NCBI GenBank assembly: GCA_022648295.1
Contig: JALCME010000013.1
Location: forward strand, 1 to 64,000
Source: Bacteroides sp.
GTDB lineage: Bacteria > Bacteroidota > Bacteroidia > Bacteroidales > Bacteroidaceae
Direction: 5' to 3'
DNA length: 64,000 nt
Under the pieces are notes generated by a model. It ran no database searches. It saw only the letters and a list, made by a program, of their open reading frames with translations, and was not told the origin of the DNA. Numbering within the stretch: the stretch's first letter is position 1; each line of letters begins with the position of its first letter. The position numbers were made by a program, and so were the translations under genes. Below, one piece after another: positions 25,534 through 35,576 of the stretch.

Positions 25534-28500
25534 ATGAAAAAACATGTTGCGACTTTAACCGTCTGTCTTCTTTTTGGTTTTCTCAGCATTCCCCAAGCAA
25601 CAAAGGCTTCTTATGTCGCTAAATATATATCAAACCTTAACGGACTGACCAATAATTCCGTCAATTGTATTCTGGAAGATCAGGAGCATACGATTTGGAT
25701 TGGGACATGGGACGGATTGAATGCCTATAATGGAAGAGACATACTGACTTTCAGATATAAAAAAAATGATCCGAATTCAATCAGTAACAGTGTTATCAGG
25801 CAACTTATTGAACAGGGACAGGAGCTTTGGATTGCGACTGACAACGGCATTAACAAACTAGATAAAACGACTCACCGGATCACAAGGTACTACTTACAAA
25901 CCGGTAACCAGATTCCCAATCAGGAAAGATCGTTTATTCTCGGAAAGACCAAACGGGGTATAATTTTCTGTTTGGTGAAGGGAGTAGGCTTCTTTAGTTA
26001 TAATCCCAGTCGTGATGTTTTCACTCCCATTCAAACAGAGTTGGCAAGTAAAGTCAAAGATTTTGTAATAGCACCTTCGAACCAAATCCTATGCTTATTA
26101 ACGGACGGAAAAGTGGGGCATTTCACCTATGAGCAGTTAATTTCATCCGCACCAATCCGTTATTTGCAGCCGGTCGGTATCGACAGTCCCGTTAGCAAAA
26201 TCTTCTTTTCAAATAACCAGTTTATTTTAAACTTCAAGGATCAGCTCTCTATTCTTCGTTCTGATTTCACTCCGGTTCAGGTTATTAAATTGGATATCGC
26301 TAAAACCGTATCGGATGCCAAAATTATCGGAGGCCTATTATACATTAGCTTTATAGAAGGGAGTTGCATCCGTTACGATTTAAAGCAGTCAACTTATTCT
26401 TATTGGGAAGAACTTCCCCGGCAATTATCCATCTTCACTTTATATCCCGGTAGTCAGAATATTTTATGGATAGGTAGTGACGGACAAGGGCTTATACAAC
26501 TTTATCACTATGACCACATCTTTACTACAGTTCATACCTCGCATCCGGTAAGAGCATTCTGTGAAGATGGTAACGGACATATTCTGATCGGTACCAAAGG
26601 TAGTGGCATCAAATTGCTGGATAGTGCTAAAAAGGAACTTCATGATTTTCTTTCCGAATCCAAGGGACTTATTTCCAACTCTGTATATGCTTTAAAAAAG
26701 AACAGTTTAAATGATATCTTTATCGGCACGGAAGGAACGGGGATTAATATTCTCGATGGGAAAACGGGGAGATTGGAAAAGCTTAAGATTCCATCCAAGT
26801 ATCCCGCTTTTAAGGCTGTATATAATATTCATTTTACCAATCACGATTCACTATTATGGCTCGGAACTTCGGGATACGGACTCATAAAAATGAATATCAG
26901 CAAAGAAAAGGGGAGTTATAGAGTAAACGGATTTAGGCAATATGCCTCAAACGACCGGAACAAATCGCTTAATAATGATGTGGTTTATGCCGTCACTTCG
27001 GGAGCTAATGAAGATACGCTATGGTTTGGAACCAGGGGAGGAGGCCTCAATAGAATTGATATTCGTGAGAACAATATCAAAGAGATGGAGAGTAACATTC
27101 TGTTGACAAACAATGATGTATTGTGTTTGCAAAAAGAGGGGACCGATATCTGGATTGGCACAAGTTATGGCTTGAATAGGTTGGAGAAGAGAGGCTATGA
27201 GCACAAACTGGTGCAATATGCTGATGAGAAACTAAATAATAAGACCATACATGGGATACTGAAAGATGCGACCGGGAATATCTGGATCAGTACTAACCAG
27301 GGGTTATCCAGTTTAAATACCCGAAACAATAAAATAGAAAATTATACGCTGAAGGACGGTTTACAGAATGATGAGTTTTCCGATGGCGCTTATTTTAAAG
27401 ATAGTCACAACACTTTTTATTTCGGTGGAGTGAGCGGGTTGAGTTACTTCAATCCACAAAACATTCAGGTCCGTTCGTTCAATGCGCCAATCACATTGAG
27501 TAATCTAAAGATATACAATACTTTCCAAGACGTAAGCCATCGTATTCATGGCGGTGTGCTGAACTTAACTTACGAGGAAAAGTTTATTACCTTTACTTTC
27601 CTTACCAAAGATTTCATCAATAATGAAAACTGTGAATATGCGTACCGGCTGAAAAATCATTCGGATGAGTGGATAGAAACAGGAAATAATCCTAATATCA
27701 TCTTTGCGCAACTTCCTCCCGGTAAATACGTGCTTGAAGTAAAAGGAAGTAATGGTGATAAAGTCTGGAGTAACAATATCTATAGGCTGACCATTAAAGT
27801 GGGATACCCATGGTGGCTTGGAATACCCGCATTAACGGTCTACGGATGCATCATCATTGTTATTATAATGATAGCCCGCTCTGTAATTAAAAACCGTATG
27901 CGCATGAACCGCCAAATCTTTATTGCGGAAACGGAAAAGCAGCATGAACAAAGAATGTATGAGGCGCGGCTTAACTTCTTTGCAAACGTTGCACATGAAT
28001 TCTTTACTCCGCTCACCTTAATTTATACTCCGGCACAGCACTTGCTTGAGCAACTTAAACCGGATATGGAAAGTCGTAAATATCTGGAGATCATTAAAAA
28101 TAACGCGGAAAGAATGCAAAAGCTAATCAGTGAACTAATGACTTTCACCAAAATAAAGCCCGGGGAAATGCAGCTGAAGCCGGAAGAAATTGATATAAAG
28201 GACTTAATTACAGATGCCTCCGACAATTATATAGAGATTTTACAAGAGAACAAAATAGAGTTTAAGGTGGATATTCATGATACCACCAATATACTATCCG
28301 ATCGGAACGCATTGGAAAAGATTATCTTCAATCTGCTTTCAAATGCCTTTAAATATACGGCTAAAGGAGGATACATTCATTTGGAAGTGACACAGGACAC
28401 TCGTCAAAATAATGCATTGAACATAACTATTCAGAATTCCGGTAAGGGGCTTACGAACGAACAAATGGCGGAAATATTCAACAAGTATAAGATTTTCGAC

Positions 28501-29487
28501 AGGCCCAATCCGGGAAATTCGGTAAGCAATGGCATCGGATTGAATCTGACCAAAAGCCTGACGGAAGCGCTGGGGGGAACAATAGAAGTGCACAGCGAAT
28601 TGGGAAAACAGGTCGAGTTTACCGTCTTTATTCCTTCCTTATCTGCCCAGGTAACCAACTTGCCTGTTCAATCGAACACACCGGACAAGCAAAAAGAGGA
28701 GGGCACTACGGCAAAAGAACTGAAGCCACGCCAAGATACGGTAGTTCTCATCGTAGAAGATGAAAATAATATTCGTGAATTGTTAAGAGATATTCTTTCG
28801 GATTATATCATTCAAGAAGCTAAAGATGGAATGGAAGCACTGGCTTGCATTGAGCGGAATCATCCCGATGTCATTATTACCGATGTTATCATGCCCCGTA
28901 TGGATGGCTTTTCACTCATTGACCATTTGAAAGGGGATTCCAAGACCAGTTATATTCCTGTTATCGCTATTTCGGCTAAAGTGACTATTGAAGACCAGAT
29001 CAATGCCTACAACCATGGTGCGGATACCTATATCACCAAACCGTTTCATCCGAAACATGTCATATCAGCCATAGAGAACCTATTGGCACGACAAGCCCAA
29101 CTGAAAGATTATTTCAATTCCAGTTTATCCTCTATAAAAGTCAAAGACGGTATTACACTGTATCCGGAAGATGAGAAACTGATCGAAGAGGTCACCGCAT
29201 TCATAAACGACAATATAGACAATGAAAAATTATCCCCCGAATCCATCTCTTCCTTTATCGGAGTGAGTAAAGCCACCCTTTACCGTAAGTTTAAGGATGT
29301 GTTAGATAAAACGCCGAGCGAATTCATTCGGAATATACGTCTGGAACATGCTGCCAAACTATTAAAGACAACCAGAATGACAGTTTCGGAAATCATGTTT
29401 CAGTCCGGCTTTTCTAATAAATCTTATTTCTACCGTGAGTTTCAAAAGCAATTCCAGCAATCACCCACGGATTACCGGAACAAGTAA
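25534..29487 (+). CDS. Hybrid two-component system sensor-regulator (HTCS)
   Basis: 1317 residues from MKKHVATL (a start 13 codons upstream is less likely because the signal peptide begins here). Order: signal peptide; two seven-bladed Reg_prop propellers (repeated NSVNCILEDQEHTIWIGTWD-type motifs); Y_Y_Y domain near 740; one membrane helix near 770-790; HisKA with VAHEFFTPL (His about 820); HATPase (NLLSNAFKYTAKGG, GIGLNLTKSL); receiver (ITDVIMPRMDG, Asp about 1115); AraC HTH at the end (PESISSFIGVSKATLYRKFK). It senses a periplasmic oligosaccharide and activates the adjacent SusC/D locus in one polypeptide. Confidence 0.93.
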   Translation: MKKHVATLTVCLLFGFLSIPQATKASYVAKYISNLNGLTNNSVNCILEDQEHTIWIGTWDGLNAYNGRDILTFRYKKNDPNSISNSVIRQLIEQGQELWIATDNGINKLDKTTHRITRYYLQTGNQIPNQERSFILGKTKRGIIFCLVKGVGFFSYNPSRDVFTPIQTELASKVKDFVIAPSNQILCLLTDGKVGHFTYEQLISSAPIRYLQPVGIDSPVSKIFFSNNQFILNFKDQLSILRSDFTPVQVIKLDIAKTVSDAKIIGGLLYISFIEGSCIRYDLKQSTYSYWEELPRQLSIFTLYPGSQNILWIGSDGQGLIQLYHYDHIFTTVHTSHPVRAFCEDGNGHILIGTKGSGIKLLDSAKKELHDFLSESKGLISNSVYALKKNSLNDIFIGTEGTGINILDGKTGRLEKLKIPSKYPAFKAVYNIHFTNHDSLLWLGTSGYGLIKMNISKEKGSYRVNGFRQYASNDRNKSLNNDVVYAVTSGANEDTLWFGTRGGGLNRIDIRENNIKEMESNILLTNNDVLCLQKEGTDIWIGTSYGLNRLEKRGYEHKLVQYADEKLNNKTIHGILKDATGNIWISTNQGLSSLNTRNNKIENYTLKDGLQNDEFSDGAYFKDSHNTFYFGGVSGLSYFNPQNIQVRSFNAPITLSNLKIYNTFQDVSHRIHGGVLNLTYEEKFITFTFLTKDFINNENCEYAYRLKNHSDEWIETGNNPNIIFAQLPPGKYVLEVKGSNGDKVWSNNIYRLTIKVGYPWWLGIPALTVYGCIIIVIIMIARSVIKNRMRMNRQIFIAETEKQHEQRMYEARLNFFANVAHEFFTPLTLIYTPAQHLLEQLKPDMESRKYLEIIKNNAERMQKLISELMTFTKIKPGEMQLKPEEIDIKDLITDASDNYIEILQENKIEFKVDIHDTTNILSDRNALEKIIFNLLSNAFKYTAKGGYIHLEVTQDTRQNNALNITIQNSGKGLTNEQMAEIFNKYKIFDRPNPGNSVSNGIGLNLTKSLTEALGGTIEVHSELGKQVEFTVFIPSLSAQVTNLPVQSNTPDKQKEEGTTAKELKPRQDTVVLIVEDENNIRELLRDILSDYIIQEAKDGMEALACIERNHPDVIITDVIMPRMDGFSLIDHLKGDSKTSYIPVIAISAKVTIEDQINAYNHGADTYITKPFHPKHVISAIENLLARQAQLKDYFNSSLSSIKVKDGITLYPEDEKLIEEVTAFINDNIDNEKLSPESISSFIGVSKATLYRKFKDVLDKTPSEFIRNIRLEHAAKLLKTTRMTVSEIMFQSGFSNKSYFYREFQKQFQQSPTDYRNK

Positions 29488-29517
29488 ACAGGAAAAAACG
29501 CACTTCATTCAATAAAA

Positions 29518-31335
29518 TCAGTTGAGTGGAGCACGTCTCCAATAATCAAACCGGATCATTAAATCTGAAACTGCATAGGCCCGCTTTGCCCTTTCAAGTT
29601 CTTGTGCCGGCACCTTATCCATATCTCCTTCCACGTTCATCTGAGAGCCAACGGAAAAAGGTATTTTATCAGGATCCAGAATACTCTGCCCTATTCCTTT
29701 CCAACAATAATCATCCAATCGCATTAAGTTCAAAATAGTGGGATACATATCAATCTGCCCCATTACTTCATTATATTTAAGTCCAACAGGAGAATTAATC
29801 ACTATAAAAGGGGTAAATGGCTTATCGGAAACAATCTCTTTTCCCGCTTTAGTAGCACAGATAGGAGCCCGGTCGGAAGCCAAACCTTCATGATCCCCTG
29901 TTATAACAATAAGCGTCTGTGCATATTCGGGGCGTGAACGCAGAAACTCAATAAACTTACCAATGGCACGGTCCGTATAATTGGCCAAAATCATATAATC
30001 CTTCATTTTTTGCGGATAATCTCCGGCAAAAGAGATCTGTTGTAACTCCTTTTGAAGCTTAAAGGGATTATGCCCTGAATAAGTTACGCATTGTAAATAC
30101 ACATTCTCTCCCTTCTTCCATATTTCATTATTCGCTATTTTCTCGGCACACTGCCTGAAAAAAGAGGCATCACCCAACTTCCTGCGCGGACCAACTTTCT
30201 CATCCAAACGGAAGCAAGGCTTACTTAACAATGTGTCTATCCCAAAGCGGCGTGCTACAATATTCTGATTCCAAACTATCTTCTTATCTACTGTAAGCAA
30301 ATAGGCCTTGGCATGATTAATTTTCTTCATCGCTTTGGTCAATGTATAAAAAGTATTATCCGGATACAAGGTACTGTATGTTCCTCTTGATACCGGCAAC
30401 ATCCCGGCATTTAAAATCAACTGGGCATCAATGGAACGTCCGTCTTTCACTTGTGTCAACACCCTAGGTGCATAGAGCGTTGCCGGCTCTTTAATCAATT
30501 TATTCAAATATGGGGTTATCTCCTTACCTTCCACCTTTTTCCCCAATGCCCAGCTTTCAAAAGATTCCGCAAGAATCACGACCAGATTAGTGCGCCTCCC
30601 GACACTATCCGGAAGCGGTTTATAGGAAGGATGGACAGATAACCAGCTTTTAATCTCTTGATCCATTTTAGGAGTATAAATCTCTTGGCTCTGCAAAGAA
30701 TCATATAGAAGAGAGCCGAATATCGTGTACATCGGTGTATCACAAGTATGCATATTTGCATTATACCTTAAAGAGGCGTATGCTTCCTTAAATCCTCCCT
30801 TAAAAGTAGCAAGCGCTACGGAAGGAATAAAAAACAGAGCCAAAAGCAGCATATATTTGCAGATAGCCCTTTTATAAAAACCTTTTATACCTTCAGGCTT
30901 TCTACTCATCTGTTTTCTATAATAATAAACACAAAACAAAGAAGAAAGAGGAAACAGCAAATCGGACCAGCGGAGCGAATCATAAACACTAGCTTTAAAA
31001 TCCGACAAATTGCCAACCAAACCGTAACTCGCCAATGGAATAGCAGTATAATAAGTTCGTAGATACATCAAGTTGACAATCAACAAACCATCTAAAATAA
31101 AAAGAAGGGCCATTTGTACTTTTCCCAATCGAAAGCAAGCGTAAGGTATCAAAAAGACAAGTGCCATAAAACCGGCACTCAGATAAGTCTCCGCTCGTGA
31201 AAAAGGAGTAAAGGTTGTCTGCAAGCACCAAATCAAATTAAAAAATATAAACTTAAAAAAGAGACAAATACCAAAAATCCTCGTAAGTTCATTCCAAATA
31301 AACTTAGGAAACAAAAAGTTAATAGCAGTTCTCAT
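29518..31335 (-). CDS. LtaS-like membrane sulfatase-fold transferase
   Basis: 605 residues from MRTAINFLF. About five transmembrane helices (to residue 190) are followed by an extracytoplasmic alkaline-phosphatase-superfamily domain: LVVILAESFESWALG, the nucleophile region DGRSIDAQLI, and VITGDHEGLASDRAP. A TACTTTTG box on the minus strand (31360-31367) lies inside the longer reading frame, so the start at 31335 is preferred. Such enzymes transfer phosphoglycerol or phosphoethanolamine from lipids to envelope polymers. The donor and acceptor here are unknown. Confidence 0.8.
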   Translation of the reverse strand: MRTAINFLFPKFIWNELTRIFGICLFFKFIFFNLIWCLQTTFTPFSRAETYLSAGFMALVFLIPYACFRLGKVQMALLFILDGLLIVNLMYLRTYYTAIPLASYGLVGNLSDFKASVYDSLRWSDLLFPLSSLFCVYYYRKQMSRKPEGIKGFYKRAICKYMLLLALFFIPSVALATFKGGFKEAYASLRYNANMHTCDTPMYTIFGSLLYDSLQSQEIYTPKMDQEIKSWLSVHPSYKPLPDSVGRRTNLVVILAESFESWALGKKVEGKEITPYLNKLIKEPATLYAPRVLTQVKDGRSIDAQLILNAGMLPVSRGTYSTLYPDNTFYTLTKAMKKINHAKAYLLTVDKKIVWNQNIVARRFGIDTLLSKPCFRLDEKVGPRRKLGDASFFRQCAEKIANNEIWKKGENVYLQCVTYSGHNPFKLQKELQQISFAGDYPQKMKDYMILANYTDRAIGKFIEFLRSRPEYAQTLIVITGDHEGLASDRAPICATKAGKEIVSDKPFTPFIVINSPVGLKYNEVMGQIDMYPTILNLMRLDDYCWKGIGQSILDPDKIPFSVGSQMNVEGDMDKVPAQELERAKRAYAVSDLMIRFDYWRRAPLN

Positions 31336-31445
31336 GTATTCATTATTACAATAGCGCGACAAAAGTACGAAATTTCACGCATGGTTGTTCTCTATTGCCG
31401 AAAAAATAGCATATTTATCCAGTTTAGCCTTTGTGACAAGAGAAA

Positions 31446-32027
31446 TTAAAAGATGCGATAACCGACACGGATAACTGGAGATAAATCAACTCTCGGAATC
31501 CTGTACTCTTCCCCGTTAAAGTCTAAACTCTTACGCTTACGTAAATATAGATGGAACGCTGGCTGCACATAAAACGATTTCCCGATAAAGAACTGATAAC
31601 CGATACCAGCTCCGTAATCCATACTAAACAGATCTTTCTTTGCTCCGGTACTTTTCTGCTCGATCTCAAAAGTATGACATTCTAAATAAGTATATACTTC
31701 CAACTCCTTCCACACGTAATAACCTAAAAATAATCCCGGAGACGTTTTATAGAACCGTTTGAATTCATTAGACGAGTTTATGCCCGCCTTCTCCGCATTG
31801 TAGTGTCCGCCATTGATAACACTAAGCCGAATTCTGAACCGATCGTAACGATAACCCACCGCAGCATGAAAACCACCGGTAATAAACATGGGGAATAGAC
31901 TTTCCACCTCAAAGGCCTGTTTTGCCTTATTACAACATTTTCCACAACTTGTAGCTTCTTCCTGGGCAGACAGATTCAGCACTGAAACAGTAAACGCAAT
32001 CATTACTAAAATAATACTTTTCTTCAT
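31446..32027 (-). CDS. Outer-membrane beta-barrel protein with Cys-rich N-terminus
   Basis: 193 residues, signal peptide ending at NLSAQ, then EEATSCGKCCNKAKQAF, then alternating barrel strands (FRIRLSVINGGHYN, YVWKELEVYTYLEC, IGYQFFIGKSFYVQPAFHLYL) and a C-terminal VRVGYRIF. The CGKCC cluster between the signal peptide and the barrel is unusual and could bind metal. It lies 77 bp after the Crp/Fnr regulator gene on the same strand and may be its target. No substrate is known. Confidence 0.6.
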   Translation of the reverse strand: MKKSIILVMIAFTVSVLNLSAQEEATSCGKCCNKAKQAFEVESLFPMFITGGFHAAVGYRYDRFRIRLSVINGGHYNAEKAGINSSNEFKRFYKTSPGLFLGYYVWKELEVYTYLECHTFEIEQKSTGAKKDLFSMDYGAGIGYQFFIGKSFYVQPAFHLYLRKRKSLDFNGEEYRIPRVDLSPVIRVGYRIF

Positions 32028-32104
32028 TTTTCCAATCTTTTTGGTTTAACAACGGCAAAGATCAGTAAATAAAGTTATCCGCCTGCTCCGCATTTGTTAC
32101 CAAA

Positions 32105-32725
32105 TCACTCCCTTCCCGGAAAAGCCATGTTCCGTATCCGACTCAACGACTTCGGAGCAATGCCCAGATAGTTGGCAATATGATAAAGAGGAACTCTCTG
32201 AAAGACCTCAGGATAATTCTGCAAGAGCTTAATATAACGTTCCGTAGCAGATAACGTCTGCAAATCAAGACTCAATTGTACCAGCTTCACATATGCCTGC
32301 TCCATAAGCACCCGGCTGAAACGCTCCAACGCTGGTATCTTATCATAAAGCACATTCAAGTTCTTCTGTCGGATCACCAGCAATTCAGTCTCTTCAATTG
32401 CCCGGATACTTAAATGGGAAGGAGAACCATTAAGACGGCTATGATTATTGGTAACCCAATCGTTGTTAAAAGCAAAGTCAGTCGTCACTTCATTGCCGTT
32501 ATCCTGAGTTTTATAATACACCAGTACCCCGCTACAAACAAAGGCAATGGAATTGCAAACTGTTCCTTCCGCTAGAAATAATCCATTCTTACCGACTGTA
32601 ATGTCTTCAATCACAGTGGACATCACTTCCCACTCCTGCGAAGTAAGAAGTGTAATCGCATTTACATTCTCCTTTAATTTTTCCAAATTCGTCACAACTC
32701 CTCCTTTCCAGACTGTTTTACCCAC
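32105..32725 (-). CDS. Crp/Fnr-family transcriptional regulator
   Basis: 206 residues: N-terminal cyclic-nucleotide-binding-like beta roll (GLFLAEGTVCNSIAFVCSGV, YYKTQDNGNEVTTDFAF) and a short C-terminal HTH (VPLYHIANYLGIAPKSLSRIRN). Ligand residues typical of cAMP binding are not evident, and no Fnr-type four-Cys cluster is seen, as is usual in Bacteroidetes members of the family. It is upstream of the barrel gene on the same strand, which suggests a regulator-target pair. The signal is unknown. Confidence 0.8.
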   Translation of the reverse strand: MGKTVWKGGVVTNLEKLKENVNAITLLTSQEWEVMSTVIEDITVGKNGLFLAEGTVCNSIAFVCSGVLVYYKTQDNGNEVTTDFAFNNDWVTNNHSRLNGSPSHLSIRAIEETELLVIRQKNLNVLYDKIPALERFSRVLMEQAYVKLVQLSLDLQTLSATERYIKLLQNYPEVFQRVPLYHIANYLGIAPKSLSRIRNMAFPGRE

Positions 32726-32876
32726 AAATAAGCGGGAGATCTCTGTCCCTTCTTTACTATCCCCGAAGCAACCTCCAATGCTATCACATTCGTAGCATCC
32801 GAGATTTCACAAAGATAACTTATTCTTCATTTCTATCTGGAAAATAGAGAAAAAAGAGAAGAAAGTTTGCTAACAA

Positions 32877-32910
32877 ATAATGCAAATAAGAATGATCTTA
32901 TTTGCATTAT
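32877..32910. terminator. 15-bp perfect hairpin at the end of the peptidase/thioredoxin operon
   Basis: ATAATGCAAATAAGA (32877-32891) and its exact complement (32896-32910) enclose a 4-nt loop, 37 bp after the last gene of the leftward operon. A run of eight T follows on the plus strand after a few bases; on the minus strand the T-run is poor (TTATTTG). It probably separates the operon from the Crp/Fnr unit, acting in either direction. Confidence 0.6.
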
Positions 32911-32947
32911 AACAAAAGTTTTTTTTAACAACTAAGCACAAAAGGTA

Positions 32948-34129
32948 TTACTTAGCACCTGTCTCCAGTAATTTTTTGATGGCATTCTCCAATTTATTGT
33001 CATGCAAATTTCGTACAGCTATTTTCCCTTTCTGATCAATAAGGATAATAAATGGAATTGCACTTATAGCATAATCCTTGGTTATTGTTCCATTCCAGCC
33101 TTTTAAATCAGAAATCTGTGTCCAAGGAATCTGATGTCTTTTAACAGCGTCTCCCCATGCTTTTCTTTTTGTATCCAATGAGACACTCACAATATTCAAT
33201 CCACGTCTATGATAAGACTTATATAGAGATTTAAGGAAAGAAAGTTCCTGTATACAAGGCATACACCAAGATGCCCAGAAATCAACTAACGTCACGTGCC
33301 CGGAATGTGTATAATCCGACAGATTTACATCTTTTCCATCAATATCTTTACACTTAAAATCACGAAAAGGATGACCTACATCCGTCATTATCGCAGCCTC
33401 TTTCCAATGCTTGATAGCTTCTTTTTCTCTCTCCTCCTTCAATTTAGCCTGCCGACGATAGCTTTCATCTACCAATGCTTGCAAATTATCAAAAACCTTA
33501 GCAGAATAGAAACTTTCAGGGTAATAGAAAAAGAAAAAAGCTCCAACTTCTGTTTTTATATAATCAGAAACAAACTTTATATAAACAGGTGACAATGTTT
33601 GATACAACACTTGAATTCTCTGATTAAAACGATCCATCTCTTCGATGCTTAAAGAATGTAATTTTTCCAAAGAATCTCGTTGCGCTATAAGAATATTATT
33701 TTTTTCTTTAATTTCCCGGCTTTTACTGAGAATACAATCATCATAACGCTGATTGAGCACACCTCCATTCAAGTGCACTCCCAAAGTAGTATAATCTAAT
33801 TTAACTTCCCCTCTTTCCACAATACACAAACACTCAGGAAGGCCATATTCAAAATGAAGATCTTTAGGCGGAAGAGCTAGCGATGCAACAAAAGGTTCAC
33901 CAGTCCAATGATATTTAAAACTAAAATGTCCGTTAGAGATCAAAGCACTATCCAATTTCTGATCCTTATCTCTGAAAATAACATCCATCCGCGTGAGATA
34001 AATATACAAGCCATCATATTCAGGCGTAAATACATTTCCTTTTAAAGTAAATTCAGAAGACTGTTGTCCCCATGAAGACAGACAAGTACATATCATGAAG
34101 ATATTTACTATCATACATTTACATTTCAT
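32948..34129 (-). CDS. TlpA-like periplasmic thiol-disulfide protein (DUF4369-type N-terminus)
   Basis: 393 residues with a signal peptide (SSWGQQ). The N-terminal domain (FTLKGNVFTPEYDGLYIYLT) looks like DUF4369. A long coiled-helical middle follows. The C-terminal thioredoxin domain carries VDFWASWCMPCIQELSFLKS (active Cys pair near 288-291) and the cis-Pro loop (SAIPFIILIDQKGK). It overlaps the S41 protease gene by ATGA (34126-34129), so it is made with it. The likely role is reduction or isomerisation of disulfides in proteins being digested. That role is inferred. Confidence 0.8.
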   Translation of the reverse strand: MKCKCMIVNIFMICTCLSSWGQQSSEFTLKGNVFTPEYDGLYIYLTRMDVIFRDKDQKLDSALISNGHFSFKYHWTGEPFVASLALPPKDLHFEYGLPECLCIVERGEVKLDYTTLGVHLNGGVLNQRYDDCILSKSREIKEKNNILIAQRDSLEKLHSLSIEEMDRFNQRIQVLYQTLSPVYIKFVSDYIKTEVGAFFFFYYPESFYSAKVFDNLQALVDESYRRQAKLKEEREKEAIKHWKEAAIMTDVGHPFRDFKCKDIDGKDVNLSDYTHSGHVTLVDFWASWCMPCIQELSFLKSLYKSYHRRGLNIVSVSLDTKRKAWGDAVKRHQIPWTQISDLKGWNGTITKDYAISAIPFIILIDQKGKIAVRNLHDNKLENAIKKLLETGAK

Positions 34130-35565
34130 TTCAAACTTCCCTTTAAAATCATTTGATAATCATCCAAAGACTTCACTATTTCATAGGCCTTTTGCACAGA
34201 AGAGTTCGCAGAATTCAGAATCTGATAATAATATTGATTTTCGTTAAACAATTCCCGGGCAACCAATGCTTTCAACTGTACTAACAAGAAACTTTTAGAT
34301 TTCTCATATTCTTCCTCTGAAAAAACAATATTAGCCTCTTTAGATACTTGGCATACACTCTGCAATAAACTATCAGGCATAAAGCTTTTCAAAAAGAGTC
34401 CAATATTCCTGTATTTTTTCAATAACTCCAATCGATGTTCCATTACATAATCACGCGTTACTTTTTTTTGTACTCCACAATAGACTAGCAAATTATACCA
34501 CTTTGTAAAATAAACAGTATCATTATGTACTAATACATCTGGAATAACTCCTTTTCCCTGAATCGACCGTCCATTCGGTGTAAAATATCTCGCTACTGTC
34601 AGTCTAAGAGCAGAACCATCTTTAAAAGAGAAAGTATCCTGAATGAGCCCTTTTCCAAATGTATGATTTCCTACCAAAACAGCACGTCGTCTATCTTGTA
34701 ACGCCCCTGCCAAAATTTCAGCAGCTGATTTCGTCTGCTCGCTAACCAGCACAACCAAGCGCCCTTGTTCAAAAGAACCTTTTATCCCTGCAAAGAACGT
34801 CTTTCTTTTCATGTGAACTCCCTCTGCATAAACAATAGGCTCCTTCCCTGCCAAAAATTCATCCGCCACTGCCACAGCCTCATCAAAAAGTCCCCCTTCA
34901 TTTTTTTGAATATCAAGAACCAAATCTTTCATTCCCTGCTGAAGCAAAGATAAAAGAGACCTCCTAAAATCATCCAAGGTATTTTTAGAAAACATAGAAA
35001 TAGAAATATATCCTGTTTTACTATCCATCATATAAGCAGCTCTTACACTCGATCTCGGTATGTGAGTACGGATAACTCTTCGCTCAAAAACGGGCTGTTC
35101 CCTTCTCTTTATTTTCAACGTTACTCCACTCCCTTCTTCCCCCTTCAGAGAACGAAAAATTAAACTTCCTTGTAACTGATCTACAGCCTTTCCATCTACA
35201 GAAAGAATTTTATCTCCAGCACGAATCCCCTGTTTCCAAGCATTCCCTTCTTTTTCAACAAAAGAAACATAAAAACAGTTGCCTATCCAAGTACCCTCCA
35301 TTCCAATGCCAACAGAGAAAGTCATTCCCCCCAATACCTCTTCATTCCTTTGCATTTGCTCTGGAGATAAATACTCAGAATAAGGATCAAGTTTCTGCAT
35401 CATTTTCGCAATCGTACTATTAACGAAGATTTCCTTTGGAATCGAATCAACATAAAGATCAGTAATAGCATGTAATGTCTGTACCAACTTTTCTTCAGGA
35501 GTAGACTGAGCCTTTAATAAGCAACAATACATCGACAACGATATCCACAATAGTATAATTTTCAT
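34126..35565 (-). CDS. S41 (C-terminal processing) peptidase with PDZ domain
   Basis: 479 residues with a signal peptide, an N-terminal helical domain with LDPYSEYLSPEQM, a PDZ domain (WKQGIRAGDKILSVDGKAV) and the S41 catalytic core. Visible catalytic residues are Ser in KSAAEILAGALQD and Lys in HTFGKGLIQ, 25 residues apart as in E. coli Prc, then FTPNGRSIQGKGVIPDV. Family members cut unfolded or tagged proteins in the periplasm. Its start is 11 bp after the S9 peptidase gene, and its end overlaps the TlpA-like gene. Confidence 0.88.
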   Translation of the reverse strand: MKIILLWISLSMYCCLLKAQSTPEEKLVQTLHAITDLYVDSIPKEIFVNSTIAKMMQKLDPYSEYLSPEQMQRNEEVLGGMTFSVGIGMEGTWIGNCFYVSFVEKEGNAWKQGIRAGDKILSVDGKAVDQLQGSLIFRSLKGEEGSGVTLKIKRREQPVFERRVIRTHIPRSSVRAAYMMDSKTGYISISMFSKNTLDDFRRSLLSLLQQGMKDLVLDIQKNEGGLFDEAVAVADEFLAGKEPIVYAEGVHMKRKTFFAGIKGSFEQGRLVVLVSEQTKSAAEILAGALQDRRRAVLVGNHTFGKGLIQDTFSFKDGSALRLTVARYFTPNGRSIQGKGVIPDVLVHNDTVYFTKWYNLLVYCGVQKKVTRDYVMEHRLELLKKYRNIGLFLKSFMPDSLLQSVCQVSKEANIVFSEEEYEKSKSFLLVQLKALVARELFNENQYYYQILNSANSSVQKAYEIVKSLDDYQMILKGSLK

Positions 35566-35576
35566 ACCTCACACCT

